Source: MWDV01 sp002070715 (GTDB taxonomy: Bacteria; Verrucomicrobiota; Verrucomicrobiia; Limisphaerales; MWDV01). From it: 64,000 nucleotides of DNA. Under the pieces are notes generated by a model. It saw nothing but the letters and a program-made list of their open reading frames with translations, was not told where the DNA came from and did not search any database. Location: the NCBI GenBank assembly GCA_035411585.1, contig DAONTI010000024.1, positions 1-64,000 on the forward strand, in the 5' to 3' direction. This document shows, in pieces, positions 15,894-24,831 of the stretch (within the stretch, counting starts at the first letter, position 1; each line of letters begins with the position of its first letter). A program made the position numbers and the translations under genes.

Positions 15894-16377
15894 CCTGTGT
15901 GGCTGGCTGGCCGCCGGGGCCGCCACCCAAACCTGGGCGCCGGAAGATTTCTTCCACGACGGCGCGTTGAACTATCTGTCGAACAACATCCCGAACGCGC
16001 TCGCGGTGGTGACCAACGGCCGGGCGCGGTTTCCTGACGACCGCAAACTGCAGCAGCTCGAGGAATTGCTCAAACAACAGAACCCGCAATCGCAGTCTCA
16101 ATCGGAGTCATCCCCGTCGGAAGCCGCCCAACCACCGGATCAACCGCCTCCGGAAGAACAACCCGACGCGTCGCCATCGCAAACGTCCCCGGAGCAAACG
16201 CCCGAACAACCGCCTCCCGAGCAAGCGCCGGAGAAAACCCCATCCGTGGCACCCGGACAAATGACCCCCGAGGAAGCGCGCCGATTGCTCGACGGGCAAA
16301 AAGACGAGGAACAAGTGTTGCAGTTCCGTCCGGAACAAAAGCCCCGGGATCCCAACCGCCCATTCCGGGATTGGTGA
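15838..16377 (+). CDS. secreted P/E/Q-rich protein, BatC-like tail
   Basis: A 179-residue protein starting at an ATG inside the 3' end of the batB gene (56-bp overlap). The N-terminus MKSPTPHLRLRRGLLLSL continues into a signal peptide ending near AAGAATQ. Residues about 35-80 form a short helical, TPR-like piece (DGALNYLSNNIPNALAVV). Residues 80-140 are a low-complexity Pro/Glu/Gln/Ser linker. The end, MTPEEARRLLDGQKDEEQVL and a terminal RPFRDW, resembles the C-terminal EAR-x-LLD...KDW signature seen in BatC-type proteins. A canonical BatD gene, expected next, is absent. Confidence 0.75.
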   Translation: MKSPTPHLRLRRGLLLSLSLCGWLAAGAATQTWAPEDFFHDGALNYLSNNIPNALAVVTNGRARFPDDRKLQQLEELLKQQNPQSQSQSESSPSEAAQPPDQPPPEEQPDASPSQTSPEQTPEQPPPEQAPEKTPSVAPGQMTPEEARRLLDGQKDEEQVLQFRPEQKPRDPNRPFRDW

Positions 16378-16447
16378 GTTCGCCACGAGACGACCTCGGG
16401 ATTTGTCGAAACTTGGAACAGCGGTGGTCCGGCGGCATATTGGCGGC

Positions 16448-18196
16448 ATGGACAAACAACAGGTCGCGGAAATCCTGGTTGAAATCGGCACGTTGCTCGA
16501 GTTGCAAGGGGAGAATCCCTTCAAAACCCGCGCTTATCTGAATGCGGCCCGCACACTGGAGAGCCTGAATGAACCACTCGAACAACTCGTGGCGGAGGAT
16601 CGTTTGGGCGGCATCAAAGGTATCGGCGCCGCGCTGCAACAAAAAATCACCGAACTCGTCACGACCGGCAAACTGGCTTATTACGACGAATTGAAAGCCT
16701 CGGTGCCGGCCGGATTGGTGGCGTTGTTGGAAGTCCCCGGTTTGGGACCGAAGAAAATTCAGGTGCTGCGGCAAAAGTTGGGGATCGAATCCATCGAGGC
16801 GCTGGAACGCGCCTGCCGCGCCGGGCAGGTCGCCACGCTGCCGGGGTTCGGAGAGAAAACCCAGGCGAATTTGCTGGAAGGCATTGAGCGGCGGCGGCGT
16901 TACGCCGCGAAACATCTGCTGAGCACGGCGCTGGCGGCGGCGGATCCTTTGCTGGAGGCCTTGCGGGCGCAGCCCGACGTGATCCGGTGTGGCACCGCCG
17001 GCAGCTTGCGGCGCAGCAAGGAAGTCATTGGAGACATTGATCTGCTGGCGTCCTCGCAACAGCCGGCGCGGGTCATCGAATTTTTCACCCAGCAACCCGG
17101 CATTCTCAAGGTGCTGGCCCAGGGAGACACCAAAGCGAGCGTGATTCTGGCGGGCGGCATCCAAGCCGACCTGCGAGTGGTGAGCGACGAGGAGTTCCCC
17201 TTTGCCCTGATGTATTTCACCGGGAGCAAGGAACACAACATCGTCATGCGCCAGCGCGCCATCGAGCGCGGGCTGCGGCTGAATGAATACGGATTGTTCA
17301 AATCCACCGAGGAGACGCGCGATCCGCAGCGGCGGCTGCCGTGCCAGGATGAGGCGGAGGTCTTCGCCCGGTTGGGGCTGGCCTTTGTGCCGCCCGAACT
17401 GCGCGAGGATTACGGCGAATTCGCCGCCGCCGAACAAGGCGATCTGCCGCGCTTGATCGAGTGGACGGACCTGCGCGGTTCGCTGCATAATCATTCCACC
17501 GCCAGCGATGGACACCAGACCCTGGAGGAAATTGCCGCGCACGCCCAGGAACTGGGTTTGGCTTACTGGGCCGTCACCGACCACTCCAAATCGTCCTTCC
17601 AAGCCAACGGGCTCGATGCCGCCCGTCTCCGCCGGCAAATCCAGGAAATCAAAGCCCTCAACCAACGCCTGGCCGACCAAGGCAGCGCGTTCCGCCTGCT
17701 CACCGGCACGGAGGTGGACATTTTGCGCGACCGGCTGGATTTCGACGACGATCTGCTGGCGGAATTGGACGTGGTAATCGCCAGCCTGCACGTGGCCGCA
17801 AACAATGAAGCCGACAACACCAAGCGGCTGATTCGCGCGGCGCAAAACAAATTTGTCCATGCCCTGGGGCATCCGTCCGGGCGGTTGTTGCTCGAACGCG
17901 AGCCCTATCCCATCAACCTGCAGGCGGTCATGGACGCCTGTGCGGAAACCGGCACGTGGATCGAGCTGAACTGCAATCCGCGTCGTTTTGACCTCGATTG
18001 GCGGCACTGGCCTTATGCGCGGGCCCGGGGCGTGAAATGCGTCATCAATCCGGACGCCCACCGTCGCGAACACGCCGGCTATCTACGCCTTGGCGTGGCC
18101 GTGGCCCGGAAAGGATGGCTCACACGTGCCGATGTGATCAACACCCTGCCCTTGGCACAACTACACCGCGCCCTGGCCGCCAAACGCAAATCTTGA
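16448..18196 (+). CDS. polX: DNA polymerase X with PHP domain
   Basis: Repair polymerase with a 3'-5' exonuclease-type PHP domain, 582 residues, the usual bacterial PolX length, from the ATG at 16448. The N-terminal helix-hairpin-helix region includes GIKGIGAALQQKI and VPGLGPKKI. The polymerase site is GSLRRSKEVIGDIDLL (the two Asp near 196-198) with the third Asp in QADLRVV. The PHP domain starts at HNHSTASDG (about 346) and has TDHSKSS, TGTEVDIL, ASLHVA, GHPSG, NCNPRR and NPDAH, a full set of metal ligands. It probably serves gap filling in base-excision repair. Confidence 0.95.
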   Translation: MDKQQVAEILVEIGTLLELQGENPFKTRAYLNAARTLESLNEPLEQLVAEDRLGGIKGIGAALQQKITELVTTGKLAYYDELKASVPAGLVALLEVPGLGPKKIQVLRQKLGIESIEALERACRAGQVATLPGFGEKTQANLLEGIERRRRYAAKHLLSTALAAADPLLEALRAQPDVIRCGTAGSLRRSKEVIGDIDLLASSQQPARVIEFFTQQPGILKVLAQGDTKASVILAGGIQADLRVVSDEEFPFALMYFTGSKEHNIVMRQRAIERGLRLNEYGLFKSTEETRDPQRRLPCQDEAEVFARLGLAFVPPELREDYGEFAAAEQGDLPRLIEWTDLRGSLHNHSTASDGHQTLEEIAAHAQELGLAYWAVTDHSKSSFQANGLDAARLRRQIQEIKALNQRLADQGSAFRLLTGTEVDILRDRLDFDDDLLAELDVVIASLHVAANNEADNTKRLIRAAQNKFVHALGHPSGRLLLEREPYPINLQAVMDACAETGTWIELNCNPRRFDLDWRHWPYARARGVKCVINPDAHRREHAGYLRLGVAVARKGWLTRADVINTLPLAQLHRALAAKRKS

Positions 18197-18211
18197 CGGG
18201 TGATGGCGGAC

Positions 18212-18230
18212 GGATGGGGTGGCCCCATCC
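18212..18230 (+). terminator. hairpin after polX
   Basis: GGATGGGG (18212-18219) and CCCCATCC (18223-18230) form a perfect 8-bp stem with a 3-nt loop 16 bases after the polX stop. There is no T-run directly after it, so it may be a weak or rho-assisted terminator. Confidence 0.45.
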
Positions 18231-18287
18231 ACGGTTCACCACCCGGCGCCCGATTCGCCGACCATAAAAAATAAGGAAAATAAGGGG

Positions 18288-18325
18288 TTGACATTTGGCG
18301 GGTCTGGTCAATGCTTACACCAGAC
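18288..18325 (+). promoter_or_regulatory. promoter -35 with overlapping candidate operator
   Basis: A perfect TTGACA (18288-18293) lies 69 bases before the PUR-like gene; the -10 is poor (AATGCT at 18310-18315). Just downstream, GTCTGGT (18302-18308) and ACCAGAC (18319-18325) are perfect inverted half-sites with a 10-nt spacer, overlapping the promoter core. The CTGGT...ACCAG shape recalls GntR-type operators, but no regulator is identified. Confidence 0.4.
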
Positions 18326-18361
18326 TAATCCCATGGTGTAGGGTTCCTTTGGGAGCGAATT

Positions 18362-18658
18362 ATGATTTCAAACGAACGACCATCGCCCTTTCGCCCGCGG
18401 CCTCATCACTTCAGCGGCACGCCGCCCAAACCTCCGGTCAACGAGGACACCCTGCGCACGGAACGCATTCAGGTGGAACGCAAGACGTTCGTGTTCATGT
18501 TGAAGGAAAATCCGCGCGGCCGGTTTCTGCGTATCACCGAAGATGTCGGCGGGCGCCGGGATACCATCATCATTCCCGCGCCGGGACTTGAGGAATTCGC
18601 TAAAGTGGTGGAAAGCCTGGCCAAGACGGCTGCGGAATTGCCGCCCCAGGAGACGTAA
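18362..18658 (+). CDS. PUR-alpha-like nucleic acid binding protein (DUF3276)
   Basis: Small 98-residue protein. After a proline-rich N-terminus, ERIQVERKTFVFMLKENPRG followed by FLRITEDVGGRRDTIIIP and a helix EEFAKVVESLAK make one PUR repeat of four strands and a helix, which would dimerise to bind single-stranded DNA or RNA. Similar small PUR proteins are known from Borrelia and Bacteroidetes. It has its own upstream TTGACA region and converges on rsfS with a 9-base gap. Confidence 0.75.
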   Translation: MISNERPSPFRPRPHHFSGTPPKPPVNEDTLRTERIQVERKTFVFMLKENPRGRFLRITEDVGGRRDTIIIPAPGLEEFAKVVESLAKTAAELPPQET

Positions 18659-18667
18659 CTCTTTCCG

Positions 18668-19084
18668 TCAGGCCCCAGTCCCGGCTGCGTCAGCCCGACG
18701 GGGGCTTCGCCGGACAGGTTTCGGCTGGCTGGGCAACCGTTTGCGCGCCCGTACCCGGGGCGCGTCCCCCCATAACCCCTCCAAATCATAGCGTTCCCGC
18801 AGGTCGGTGCGCATGACGTGGACGATCACATCAAAGTAATCGAGCACCAGCCAGGCGGCCGGCGGTTTGCCATCCACGGCGCGCGGGTGCAGCCCCATCT
18901 CCCGCCGGAGTTTGTCAGTGATTTCGTTCACCACCGCGCGCAGGTGCGGTTCGCTCGTGGCGGAGGCGATGACAAAGTAATCGGTGATGGAGGACAATTG
19001 GCGCAGGTCCAGGATGACAATGTCTTCCGCTTTTTTGTTGTCTGCCAGTTCGCGGCAAAGCAAAGCGAGTTTTCGTGAATCCAT
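18668..19084 (-). CDS. rsfS: ribosome silencing factor
   Basis: RsfS/Iojap protein: binds ribosomal protein uL14 on the large subunit and blocks subunit joining under starvation. It has 138 residues from the ATG at 19084; an in-frame TTG at 19114 overlaps the nadD stop and could be the true start. Recognisable family stretches are KAEDIVILDLR, SITDYFVIASATSEPHLRAV and AAWLVLDYFDVIVHVM, ending in the RERYDLEGLWGDA motif. A basic, proline-rich tail of about 28 residues follows the usual end. Gene order nadD-rsfS is widely conserved. Confidence 0.95.
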   Translation of the reverse strand: MDSRKLALLCRELADNKKAEDIVILDLRQLSSITDYFVIASATSEPHLRAVVNEITDKLRREMGLHPRAVDGKPPAAWLVLDYFDVIVHVMRTDLRERYDLEGLWGDAPRVRARKRLPSQPKPVRRSPRRADAAGTGA

Positions 19085-19110
19085 CGGGGAAGAAGATGCC
19101 GGAGCCACGG

Positions 19111-19686
19111 TCAAAGATAAAGCCGGGAATTACCAATGGCCTCCGCCACCGCCGGCGGCACCAGGGTGTCAATCAGTTGGCCGGCCCGCACGCGCGCTCG
19201 GATTTGCGAGGAGGAAATCCCGCAGGCAAACCCCGGAAGCGTGCGCCCGCGGAAGGGCGGCGGAAAATCGGCCAGTGGTGCGCCGGGACGCGGGATCGCG
19301 ACAAACTCCGCCAGGCGCGCCAGTTCGGCCGCTTCGCACCAGGCGGGGAGTTTGGCTACGTTGTCCGCACCGACGAGATAAAATAATTCCGCCTCCGGAA
19401 AGCGCCGGGCGTAGTCGCGCACGGTCGCCACGCTGTAAGAAACGCCGCCCCGGCGGATTTCCTGATCGTCCACCGCGGCCCAGGTTTGCCCGGCGAGCGC
19501 GAGGCGCAGCCAGCGCAAGCGTTCCGGGGCGGGCGCGTGTTGGCGGTCTTGTTTGAAAGGGGATTGCGCCGCTGGGATGAAGCACAAGCGGTCGAGGTCA
19601 AGCGCTTCCAATGCCGCCCGCGCCACGAGCAGGTGACCCAGATGAACCGGGTCAAACGCACCGCCAAAAAGTCCAATTCGCCGCAT
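19111..19686 (-). CDS. nadD: nicotinate-nucleotide adenylyltransferase
   Basis: Adenylates nicotinate mononucleotide to deamido-NAD in NAD synthesis. It has 191 residues from the ATG at 19686. The nucleotidyltransferase motif GGAFDPVHLGHL is near residues 7-18 and the second signature ISSSQIRARV near the C-terminus. The frame is open 57 bases further upstream but those residues lack family similarity. Its stop lies next to rsfS, with which it is probably co-transcribed. Confidence 0.94.
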   Translation of the reverse strand: MRRIGLFGGAFDPVHLGHLLVARAALEALDLDRLCFIPAAQSPFKQDRQHAPAPERLRWLRLALAGQTWAAVDDQEIRRGGVSYSVATVRDYARRFPEAELFYLVGADNVAKLPAWCEAAELARLAEFVAIPRPGAPLADFPPPFRGRTLPGFACGISSSQIRARVRAGQLIDTLVPPAVAEAIGNSRLYL

Positions 19687-19697
19687 CGCCCAAGCCC

Positions 19698-20981
19698 TCA
19701 CCGTTGAAAATGCCGGTCGGCAAAGTCGAGGTAGTACGCCCAATCTGTTGCCGTTAATCCGTGTTTGCCGGCGCGGATATGGTAGCCGATAAATTGGCCG
19801 ATGGACTGATGGAGCGGCGGCTGATCGGAGGCATTCAATCCGGGCCGGTCATACAACCTGTAAACCGGCTCGGCGTTTAGCGCGGCGAGGAATTCACCGC
19901 GCGGATCCGCCCAAGAATCATCCGCCGCGCTGGCCACATAAACCGGCCGGGGCGCGACCAGGGCGATGAGTTCGTGTTGGTCCACCGGCAGGGCGGTTTC
20001 GTTGTTGGAGTATTGTTTGAAATTGCCGCAGAACCAGTGCGGGAAACGGCGGTTCAGGTCGGCCGTCGTTTCGCCAAACCACCGTCGCGCCAGCGCGGCG
20101 CCGCCCTCGCCGGAGTTGTTGGCGATGACCAGGGCAAACCGCGGGTCGCGCGCGCCGGTCCACAACGCCGTTTTCCCCAACCGCGAGTGGCCGATGACCG
20201 CGACGCGCCGGGCGTCCACCGCCCGGTCGGTTTCCAGATAATCCAGCGCCCGGCTCAATCCCCAAGACCAGGCGCCGATGGCACCCCAAGCGTCCGGAGG
20301 AAATTCAGCGGCCCCGTCCGCCGGCTTGAAAGCACCGCGCACCCCGAGTTTCCAGCCGGCCTCAAAATCCGGCTCCAAATCCCCGTAATACGCCGTCACC
20401 AGCGCGTAGCCGCGGCGCAGAATCATCTCCACCGGCCACCGGCTGGCATTCAACCCCCGGCACGCTTCCGTGGCCCGGTTGTTCACCACGCAATCGCCAA
20501 AACGCGCCGGCATCCAACGCTCCGAGAGACGGATGCCGGGATCGGTGTGGATGGCGTGGTTGCCGGCGAAGTTCAGTCCCAAAAATGCGGGGACCCGCCC
20601 TTTCACTCCGTTGGACACATAGAGCAACAAATTCATGCTCGGCCCGTCCGGGCGGCCGGTGAACCAAAGGGTGATCTCTTTCCGGGTGGCGAGACCGTCG
20701 AGCGCGCGCGCATCCACGGAAGTCACCTCAAACGTCATGGCCGCCGGGCGGTCCGGGCTGCGCCCATAAACCTGCTCTTCAAAAAGCCGGAGCAGTTCCG
20801 GTCGCCGTTTCGTTTCCCAAACCGCCGCACGGGTCACGGGGGTGCCGTCCGCGCAGACGAGCGGGTCGGGCAGGGTGTAGGGGGGCACTTGGGATTCGTC
20901 GGTGTTCGTGCGGGGCCGCGGTTGCGCATTCACGGCGGCGGCCAGGACGCCGCTCACGAGGAGGACAGATTGCCAATGCAT
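19698..20981 (-). CDS. secreted glucuronoyl esterase (CE15 family)
   Basis: Probable 4-O-methyl-glucuronoyl methylesterase, an alpha/beta hydrolase that cuts ester links between glucuronoxylan and lignin. It has 427 residues from the ATG at 20981, beginning with a signal peptide that ends near AAAVNAQ. Family hallmarks are the nucleophile motif GHSRLGK (about 262-268; fungal CE15 have G-C-S-R-x-G-K), NNSGEGGAAL, FPHWFCGNF, DQHELIAL and a late PPLHQSIGQF with the catalytic His. It is the last gene of a minus-strand operon with a sugar porter and CstA, suggesting use of plant-derived sugars. Confidence 0.85.
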   Translation of the reverse strand: MHWQSVLLVSGVLAAAVNAQPRPRTNTDESQVPPYTLPDPLVCADGTPVTRAAVWETKRRPELLRLFEEQVYGRSPDRPAAMTFEVTSVDARALDGLATRKEITLWFTGRPDGPSMNLLLYVSNGVKGRVPAFLGLNFAGNHAIHTDPGIRLSERWMPARFGDCVVNNRATEACRGLNASRWPVEMILRRGYALVTAYYGDLEPDFEAGWKLGVRGAFKPADGAAEFPPDAWGAIGAWSWGLSRALDYLETDRAVDARRVAVIGHSRLGKTALWTGARDPRFALVIANNSGEGGAALARRWFGETTADLNRRFPHWFCGNFKQYSNNETALPVDQHELIALVAPRPVYVASAADDSWADPRGEFLAALNAEPVYRLYDRPGLNASDQPPLHQSIGQFIGYHIRAGKHGLTATDWAYYLDFADRHFQR

Positions 20982-20992
20982 AGCTTGCTGGA

Positions 20993-22357
20993 TCAACGGC
21001 GCGGCCAGCTCGCTTCAATTTCTTCCAGCGTCCGGCCTTTGGTTTCCGGCACCATCGTCAGCACGAACAGGAATCCGAGCAAGCTGCAAAACGCATAAAC
21101 GCCAAACGTCCGGGCCGGGCCCACCGCCGGGTTGTCGTTTAACATCGGAAAGGTCTGCGCCACGATGTAACAGGCGCTCCAAATGGTGAACGTGGCGATG
21201 GACATGGCCCGTCCGCGGAGTTGGGTCGGAAAAATTTCCGAGCACAAAATCCACGGAATCGGCCCAAGCGCCATGGCAAACGCCGCGATGAATAACAAAA
21301 TGCCGAGCAACAGCGGGAGCCCGCCCGCGCCGGAGTGGAACATCCATCCCACCGCGCCCAAGGCCAGCACCTGCGTTGCGAGGCCGGTCAACAACAATGG
21401 CCGCCGCCCCGCCCGGTCCACCAGTGCAATCGCCACCAGGGTGAACCCCACGTTCACCAGGCCGATCATGACCGAGGATTGGAACGCGTCCTTGATGCCC
21501 ACGCCCGCCGTGGTGAAAATTTTTGTCGAGTAATACATGATCGCGTTGATGCCGCTGAATTGCGACACCGCCATCAACAGCACCGCAATGATCAACGGGC
21601 GTCGGAAACGCGATTGAAACAACTCGCGGAACCGGGCCCGCTTCTGGCCGAGCGCCTCGCGCACCGCCGCCAGCTCCGCCTGCGCGTGCGCCGCGCCGCC
21701 CATCCGGGTCAGGATCGGAAGGGCCTCCGCCTCGCGGCCGGCCTGGATCAGCCAGCGCGGACTTTCCGGAACGAAGAAGAGCAATCCCAACAACACCATC
21801 GCCGGCGCGACCTCCGCGCCGAGCATCCAGCGCCAGCCCCGGGCGGCGTTCCACACTTCATCGCCCGCCCCTTGGATGCGGGCATTGATCAACAGGGTGA
21901 AGAAGATGCCCAGGACGATCCCCAGTTGGAACAACGCCCCCAGCCGGCCCCGTTGCGCCGCCGGCGCCTGCTCCGCGATATAAACCGGGCAGATCATCGA
22001 AGACGCGCCAATCCCCAATCCGCTCAGAAACCGCGCCGCCAGAAATTCCACAAAGGTCCGCGGGATGGCCGCGAGCACGCCGGACACGGCGTAAAGCACC
22101 GCGCATAGAAAGAGCACCTTGCGCCGGCCAAACCGGTCGCTGAGAAAACCGGCAAACATCGCCCCCGGAATGCAGCCCAGAATGGCGCTGGCCCCGACCA
22201 TCCCCTCCTGCGCGGGACTGAGGGCGAAATGCATCTTGAGATATTGGTTGGCCCCGTTAATGACCGCGGTGTCGTAGCCGAACAGGAAACCGCCCACAGC
22301 CGAAACCAGCGTGACCAGCAACAGGGAATACCGGGGGAGGATGGGAGAAGCAGTCAT
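20993..22357 (-). CDS. MFS sugar porter (SP family)
   Basis: Proton- or facilitator-type sugar transporter of the inner membrane, 454 residues with 12 predicted helices, from the ATG at 22357. Sugar porter signatures are present: GGFLFGYDTAVINGA in helix 1, DRFGRRKVLF between helices 2 and 3, PESPRWLIQAGR at the end of helix 6, QFSGINAIMYYS in helix 7, DRAGRRPLLL and PETKGRTLEEIE at the C-terminus. It lies 20 bases after cstA and 11 bases before the CE15 esterase, so a carbohydrate such as xylose, glucose or a uronic-acid product is plausible; the substrate cannot be read. Confidence 0.92.
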   Translation of the reverse strand: MTASPILPRYSLLLVTLVSAVGGFLFGYDTAVINGANQYLKMHFALSPAQEGMVGASAILGCIPGAMFAGFLSDRFGRRKVLFLCAVLYAVSGVLAAIPRTFVEFLAARFLSGLGIGASSMICPVYIAEQAPAAQRGRLGALFQLGIVLGIFFTLLINARIQGAGDEVWNAARGWRWMLGAEVAPAMVLLGLLFFVPESPRWLIQAGREAEALPILTRMGGAAHAQAELAAVREALGQKRARFRELFQSRFRRPLIIAVLLMAVSQFSGINAIMYYSTKIFTTAGVGIKDAFQSSVMIGLVNVGFTLVAIALVDRAGRRPLLLTGLATQVLALGAVGWMFHSGAGGLPLLLGILLFIAAFAMALGPIPWILCSEIFPTQLRGRAMSIATFTIWSACYIVAQTFPMLNDNPAVGPARTFGVYAFCSLLGFLFVLTMVPETKGRTLEEIEASWPRR

Positions 22358-22377
22358 CGTTTTGCTCAAAAAAAGAT

Positions 22378-24783
22378 TCAACAACACCGGCGCACGCCGT
22401 GGAACCGTTGTTCCGTAACCGCGACGTAAAGTTTGCCCGCCTCGGCCCGCCCGTAACCGCCCGGGGTCACGGACGCGGCGGCCGTCCCGGTGCCCGCGCA
22501 ATGGGGTTCGTTGGCTTGGTGTTGGGCGCGTTCCAGCGCGGCTTCGCCGGAAAGCTCCTTGGCCAAGGCCAGGGCCAGGGCCGCCACCCCCGCCGCTCCT
22601 ACCCGCGTGCGGCGTCCGCCCTCCACCACGGCGTAATCCGGCAGCCAGACCGGCTCGGTTTCATGCAGTTGCGGCGGTTTGCGACCGGTGAGCAGCAAAA
22701 TCCATTCGCGCGCGCTGAGCACCAGGATGATGCTCACGAGCGAGAGAAAACAGCCGGCGACCACGGCGTCCAACACGTTGTTGAAATGCAGGGTGCGATA
22801 CTGGGAAAGTTCGGCTTCCGCCGTCTCTATTTTTTGCGTCAATTCCGCCCCGGTTGCCGACGATACGAGCGTCGTCTTCATTTCTTCCAGCGCGTCTATC
22901 TTCGTCTGCAGCACCCGCGCCTGCGCCAGAAAGCCGATCCGCGGATCGGGATGCCCGATCTTTTGCACGCCCGCCGTGAACGTCACCGCCACCAGCCACA
23001 CCAACGGCCCAAACGCCACCAACGCCAGCCACGGCTGACCCCGGCGGCCCGGGGCGTTCCCCTCTCCGCGTTGCGCGGCGGCCCCGCGCTGCAGTTCCAT
23101 CTTGAGAATGATGGTCACCGCCAGGCACAGGGCGATGGCGGCCAGCATCTGGTTGGCAATGCCAAACAACGGCCAGAGCGAGTTGATGCCGCCCAGCGGA
23201 TCCCGCACGCCTTGCACGAGAAAATAACCCCAGCCGCACACCATCAGGCCGCTGGCGACCAGGTTCGCGCCCAGATTCCGCGTATTGCCCAGCGGCTTCC
23301 ACAAATGTCCCAGGAAATCGTGCAGGATGTAACGCGCCACGCGCGTTCCGGCGTCAATCGTGGTCAGAATGAACAACGCCTCGAACATGATCGCAAAGTG
23401 ATACCACAGGTCGAGTCCGTGTCCGCTGACGGCTTTCGAGAAAATCTGCGCCATCCCCACCGCCAGGGTCGCCGCGCCCCCCGTGCGCCCGAACAAGGTG
23501 TGTTCCCCCACCAGTTGCGCCAGTTCATCCATGTGCTCCACTGCGACCGGGAAACCGAGGGTCGTGATCTGGGTCGCCACCGCCGCCGCCTCGCCCTTCA
23601 CGTTCATCGCGAAATACACGCCCGGGTCCATCGTGCAAGCGGCGATCATGGCCATGATGGCCACCAACGATTCCAGGCACATGGCCCCGTAGCCAATGGG
23701 CCGCGCGTAACTCTCGCGGGTGATGAGCTTGGGCGTAGTCCCGCTGGCGATGAGCGTGTGAAAACCGGAAATGGCGCCGCAGGCGATGGTGATGAAACAA
23801 AACGGAAACACCGGCCCCGCCACCACCAATCCGGTGCCGTCCACAAACTGCGTCAACGCCGGCATCCGCAGATCGGGCAGCACGAGAAAAATGCCAACCG
23901 CCAGCACCAAGATGGTGCCGAGCTTCATGAAGGTGCTCAAATAATCGCGCGGCGCCAGCAACAACCACACCGGCAGCACGCTCGCCGCCAGGCCATAAAG
24001 AATGAGCGCCCAAGCCAGCGGCTCCGCCCCCAGCGTGAACACCCGCGACCACGACACCGATTCATAAACCAGCTTGCCGCCCCACACCGCCAGCAACAGG
24101 GCGGCGATGCCCAGGATCGAACCCTCCAGCACCTTGCCCACGCGCACGAACCGCAAATACCCCCCCAGGAACATCGCAATCGGCACCGTCGCCCCCACGG
24201 TGAACACGCCCCACGGGCTTTCCGCCAGCGCCTTGACCACCACCAGCGCCAGCACCGCCAGCAGAATGACCATGATGGCCAGAATGGCGATCAAGGCGAT
24301 GAATCCCGCCGGGGTGTTCAATTCCTCCTTGACCATTTGTCCGAGCGACCGGCCATCACGCCGCAGGGAGGCAAACAAGATGATGAAATCCTGCACCGCG
24401 CCGCCCAGCACCACGCCAATGAGAATCCAAAGCGTGCCCGGCAGATAGCCGAATTGCGCCGCCAAGACCGGGCCGACCAACGGACCGGGACCGGAGATCG
24501 CCGCGAAGTGATGGCCGAAGACAATCCACTTGTTGGTTTTGACGAAATCCTTGCCGTCGTCGTGGACTTCGCAAGGCGTGGCCCGGCGATCATCCAGCGC
24601 CAAAATGCGGGCGGCGATCCATTTGGAGTGAAACCGGTAGCCAATGGCATAGGTGCATAGCGCCGCCGTCAGCAGGTAGGCGGAATTGATCGGCTCCCCC
24701 CGTTGCCAGGCCACCGCCACGTAAGCGCCAGCGCCCAATACAGCCACCACCAACCAGCCCAGAAATTTCAATGCCTTGCTCAT
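22378..24783 (-). CDS. cstA: CstA-family transporter (carbon starvation protein A)
   Basis: Large multi-helix inner-membrane transporter, related to pyruvate and peptide importers CstA/BtsT. It has 801 residues. Typical stretches are NKWIVFGHHFAAISGPGPL and GPVLAAQFGYLPGTLWILIG near residues 84-122, GAVQDFIILFASLRRDGRSL, IASGTTPKLI and TTIDAGTRVARYILHDFLG. The C-terminal 200 residues carry a coiled-coil-like segment (IDALEEMKTTLVSSATGAEL), further helices and a polar tail. First gene of the cstA-sugar porter-CE15 operon. Confidence 0.93.
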   Translation of the reverse strand: MSKALKFLGWLVVAVLGAGAYVAVAWQRGEPINSAYLLTAALCTYAIGYRFHSKWIAARILALDDRRATPCEVHDDGKDFVKTNKWIVFGHHFAAISGPGPLVGPVLAAQFGYLPGTLWILIGVVLGGAVQDFIILFASLRRDGRSLGQMVKEELNTPAGFIALIAILAIMVILLAVLALVVVKALAESPWGVFTVGATVPIAMFLGGYLRFVRVGKVLEGSILGIAALLLAVWGGKLVYESVSWSRVFTLGAEPLAWALILYGLAASVLPVWLLLAPRDYLSTFMKLGTILVLAVGIFLVLPDLRMPALTQFVDGTGLVVAGPVFPFCFITIACGAISGFHTLIASGTTPKLITRESYARPIGYGAMCLESLVAIMAMIAACTMDPGVYFAMNVKGEAAAVATQITTLGFPVAVEHMDELAQLVGEHTLFGRTGGAATLAVGMAQIFSKAVSGHGLDLWYHFAIMFEALFILTTIDAGTRVARYILHDFLGHLWKPLGNTRNLGANLVASGLMVCGWGYFLVQGVRDPLGGINSLWPLFGIANQMLAAIALCLAVTIILKMELQRGAAAQRGEGNAPGRRGQPWLALVAFGPLVWLVAVTFTAGVQKIGHPDPRIGFLAQARVLQTKIDALEEMKTTLVSSATGAELTQKIETAEAELSQYRTLHFNNVLDAVVAGCFLSLVSIILVLSAREWILLLTGRKPPQLHETEPVWLPDYAVVEGGRRTRVGAAGVAALALALAKELSGEAALERAQHQANEPHCAGTGTAAASVTPGGYGRAEAGKLYVAVTEQRFHGVRRCC

Positions 24784-24802
24784 AAGCGCCCGTAACGGCG
24801 GC

Positions 24803-24831
24803 TTTATAGGGGGAAACCGTCGTCATGCCCA
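24803..24831 (-). promoter_or_regulatory. candidate promoter of the cstA operon
   Basis: On the minus strand TGGGCA (24831-24826), a 17-bp spacer and TATAAA (24808-24803) precede the cstA ATG at 24783, giving a leader of about 13 nt. Confidence 0.45.

Noticed and set aside
16070..18073. 667-codon open frame antisense to polX
   Set aside because: polX has all catalytic motifs; the antisense frame shows none.
22399..24660. 753-codon open frame antisense to cstA
   Set aside because: Antisense to a clear CstA. Arg/His/Gln-rich composition without domains is the usual shadow of GC-rich codon bias.
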